DNA from: Cyanoderma ruficeps | Taxonomy: Eukaryota; Chordata; Aves; Passeriformes; Timaliidae | Assembly (NCBI GenBank): GCA_008694505.1 | Contig: VZDJ01006028.1 | Location: 1,924,866 to 1,988,865 of the forward strand | DNA length: 64,000 bases | Direction: 5' to 3' | Shown: positions 60,706-64,000 of the stretch, in pieces | Position numbering within the stretch: the first letter of the stretch is position 1 | How the letters are laid out: each line of letters opens with the position of its first letter | Made by a program: the position numbers and the translations under genes | The notes under the pieces: model-generated | The model's database searches: none | Told to the model about the DNA's origin: nothing | Seen by the model: only the letters and a program-made list of their open reading frames with translations

Positions 60706-63700
60706 CAAAATTATCACTATGAATTTTCAGGAGAATGAGTAGAATTCACTACTTTCTTTTTAATTTGAGACTGGGTTACTTAGCCTTCGCATTAATTCTC
60801 CCAGGATTCTGTTCAATCAAGAGCAGACAATATAGGGACAAACATTTTTCTCAGAAAGATTATTGGAACTATCCAAACTCATTTTGGATTAATCTGATTT
60901 TAAAAATGTTAGAGGAGCAGATATTTTGCATTTTAGCTATATTTAAGTACCTCAGAATACAAAATCATAGATCATCATGTTCAGACTACTAAATTCATGG
61001 TTTATGTTTTAAAATTTTTTGTGTTACGTATGCAGGTTTCGTTAAGTGACCTTAGAAAACATTAAGAGATGTGTTTTTTACCCTCCCAGGATCCTTTTGA
61101 AAAGAAATTATTCCTTAAATTTAGAACAGCTGACTTGATCTTCAGGTACTACTCAGATCAGTTTTAAGTTTTCAAACTTTCAACTTTTATTGGAATTGTT
61201 TCTAGTGTGCAAAGCACATCTAATGTACTGATATTTATTGCTATCCTGTATTATTTCTTTATTATTTGAGCAATAAACTAGCACACTATTGCTTTGCCCA
61301 TGTAATTATCCACAACCCAGGAGATTTTTTTTTATTTTTTTCTACTTTCAGCAGAGAAATGAGATGAAACAATATTGATTAGTAAGAAAGTAAAAATAGA
61401 ATTAGTCCTTCAGTACAATTCCATCTATAAAGAGCTGTTTCAAAGGAAGGTTTTAGCACCTGAACAAGGATATCTTATGTCCCTGGGATCAGCACTAACT
61501 GCTGTTAGCTACATTGCTTTCATAAAATTGTATCATGCATTTGATCTTCCTCCCACAAAATTGGATTCCAAGTGTTTTACAGCATATCAAGGATTTTTAT
61601 TACATTCACAGTTTTAATGCAATTTTTGCAATTAAATATAGAAGTAGTAAAGTTATATATAGAGGCGTTGTATCTGGTTTTGCTGTTGTGTGCTACTAGT
61701 AAAAGTCAATTCCTTGCAGTTATTTAAAGAAATATGTATAGATTCAATGTGTATGTATTTTTGCAGGTTTAAGGATATCAGGTTTATATGTCCAGAAAAG
61801 TTCAATTTTCTAGACTTTTTCCAAATATTTTTGCCTTGATTCCTCAGCACTGACTGCTTCTTGTTGTCTTTGACCTATTGTCCTCTACTTCATCCTCAAT
61901 TCTATTGTCATCAAATAGGATTTTATAAAAGAAGCAAGTAAAAAGTCTCATCAGTTTATGTTTTTGCTATAATGCTAATACTTCCAACACCCTCGATCTG
62001 TTGTCATTGAGCACAGTGCTCTGTAGCACAGATAAACATTACAGAATTATATTTTTTTATGTATTTCATTCACTACTCAAGTTAATGAAGTAAGGTGATG
62101 CCATTTCTGGCTTGTGCTCATAACTCAATAAATTTAAACTGCTTGCACTGCTTACATCATGTCAGTGTCAGAGTTTTTCTATGCCTTCATATGGTAATTC
62201 TATTTTTCTTGTGATACATTTTTACAGCAGTTACTTTCATTTTAAAATGATAAGATAGTTCCAGTTCCTAGTGCTGCAAACTTCAGAGGAGGTATAATAA
62301 AAGAGTTTTGTATATGGATTTGCCTAGCTTCTCTGGGTACTTTCTTCAATACTGGTTAGAATTGAACTCGTTTTACTCCCCTGATTATCCATTTTGCCTT
62401 CCCAATAATTTTTCGTATGCTTTCCTGAAAGTACCTGACTGGAAAGGTTTCTGGCAGTCAAATTCAATCACGACCTTGGAATAACCTGAATTAAAGATCA
62501 CACCTGTAAATAGTATGACCACTCTGAGGCTGGAAGACTGGGCTAATTTGGGGAAGAATGCCTTTTCCATTTCTTGCTAATAAAGACTTAACAAGAATTT
62601 ACATGCAACCTTATCTTTTACCTGCTTAAAAGACTATGGGCTTTACAAAACTTTTGTGAATCATGTTCAAAATATTTTTGGGGCAATATATATCTGTTAT
62701 AACTATCATACAGCAGGACTGCTGCAGTTCTGGAGGAAAACTGGGAGTTTACAAACATTTGTAAGGATCTTCTTGTCAGAGTAAATAATTTTGTGTAAAA
62801 TTTACCCATTAAATGTTGACTCTTTTTTTTTTTTTGTCATAATGTCTGCTTATAGCTGGCATTAATAAATCAGATGACCAAAGGAAAAAAACAAACAAGC
62901 AAAAAACCCCAAACATATAAACTGAAGCAGCTACTTTGAGCAACAACCAGCTTTGTAGCCATGTAAAAATGTCCAGATGTTCTTAGGCCAATTACTAGAG
63001 TGGCTCACCAGCATCTCTCTGCTGGGAGAAAGATCTAAGCATTTGGCTCCTACAATGCCAGGATCAGAGATAATGCTTTGTAGTTTGGGTGTGGAGAGAA
63101 CCCTTCACCTGATCTCATCTGCAGGTTCCCCCAAAATTTATTCTCTCACTGTTTCATGCTAACGGGTCTTTGTGTTGGTGTTACCCAATCTACGGGGCTT
63201 TGCAACCCACAGTCTCCTCAGGAAATTGCTTTGCTTCCTGCAACAGCCCAGTGGCCAAACTCTTCTGTTCAAATCAATGTATATATTTCTTTCAGACTAT
63301 ACAATAAGAAAAGACAACAATTGCTGTTTGATGTTGACAGAAATTGCTAAAAATGTGTCATTAAGTGCAGGGGGAAAAGGAAAGCATCACTGTTTGAAGG
63401 ACTGAAGAGGAGCAATAGATAGGACCATATTGATACAACTATTTTGATTTCAGGACATGATTTTTTTTACCCAGTTAGTAACACAGGCATTAGTAAAGTA
63501 ACCTCACATACTGCCCTGCTGTAAGCATGGCCAGATGGTCTGACAGTACTGATTTGAACCTGGGCAAAGATGACCTTAAGGAGAGTGTCAACCCAATTTT
63601 ATGCAGGGAGAACCTTGGAAAAACTCTTGGGAATTGGGAAGGGCTGAGTCATTGTAATGTAGAGAGTATTTAGATATTGGCATGCAGCCAGTCACACAAA

Positions 63701-64000
63701 CCTCATTTTGATACAAGTTTTAAAATGTAAGCAAATATCTCTTACAATTAAAATAATGATATATGAGGAATATTAATTATTCAGGAGTAGTAATTGATAT
63801 GTCATTTAGCAGAAGTGATTTGTTTAACTATAAAATCAATAGAAGCAGGTGTAAGACAGTTGAAATATTTTAGCATTCCCTTTTCATTTGCCCTCTCTCC
63901 TTTTACTCCAGTTTTCTCTAGTGATTTTCAACTGATAAAAACAATGCCACTGAGATATATATGTAAAGAAAATTAATTGGTGAGGATTCAGTTTCAACCA
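60706..64000. other. AT-rich non-coding stretch
   Basis: No established gene. Contents: an A/C simple repeat at 62884, a weak exon-like minus-strand segment at 62622-62729, and a GC-richer patch at 62980-63260 with no assignment. Confidence 0.55.
62884..62914 (+). repeat. A/C-rich simple repeat
   Basis: A runs with CAAA and AAAACCCC units; same style as at 2671. Confidence 0.8.

Noticed and set aside
1..64000. CRISPR arrays, operons, bacterial or phage systems
   Set aside because: No regularly spaced repeats with unique spacers and no dense coding; all signals are vertebrate retroelements.

Overview
This window looks like nuclear DNA from a bird, most likely a songbird (passerine). The evidence is a set of avian retroelements: CR1 LINE fragments on both strands whose 3' ends carry the usual ATTCTATGATTCT-type tail, several avian endogenous-retrovirus long terminal repeats (LTRs), and one short element with a tRNA-like head and a CR1-like tail that resembles the zebra-finch TguSINE1 type. 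There is no operon, bacterial ribosome-binding site, CRISPR array or dense coding. The background is AT-rich, with microsatellites and homopolymers, and a few N characters sit in the low-complexity runs.

No complete protein-coding gene is visible. The best coding candidate is one 73-nt internal exon on the minus strand (57769-57841), with a strong polypyrimidine-AG acceptor, a GTAAGT donor and a single open frame with a charged, coiled-coil-like peptide. If it is real, the window lies wholly or partly in an intron-rich minus-strand gene that I cannot name. A few weaker exon-like segments (36140-36285 on +, 62622-62729, 58792-58823 and 38512-38550 on -) are given as leads only. Most long open frames lie inside LTRs or CR1 copies, or antisense to them, and are not genes.

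Layout: 1-1977 AT-rich; 1978-2432 LTR (family 1); 2433-6296 AT-rich; 6297-6682 LTR 5' fragment (family 2); 7205-7430 CR1 (-); 7431-13009 AT-rich with a perfect palindrome at 10443; 13010-14205 internally deleted CR1 (-); 18225-19390 old CR1 (-); 24216-25413 solo LTR (family 1) holding two CR1 insertions; 26244-26805 LTR (family 1); 28240-30303 CR1 (+) split by an ERVK-like solo LTR at 28493-29026; 30304-37834 AT-rich; 37835-38450 LTR (family 1, -); 41430-42427 solo LTR (family 2); 44065-45135 internally deleted CR1 (-); 48080-48714 CR1 (+); 52956-55022 minus-strand LTR split by a 1374-bp solo LTR (53006-54379); 57769-57841 candidate exon; 60567-60705 SINE; the rest AT-rich.

The most informative content is the nesting of elements. 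Three nests can be ordered in time from exact target-site duplications or broken homology: AAAGC around the LTR at 53006-54379, CATCTA around the LTR at 28493-29026, and CAAGG around the LTR at 24216-25413. Family names are assigned from remembered consensus features; no database search was run, and boundaries of old elements are approximate.
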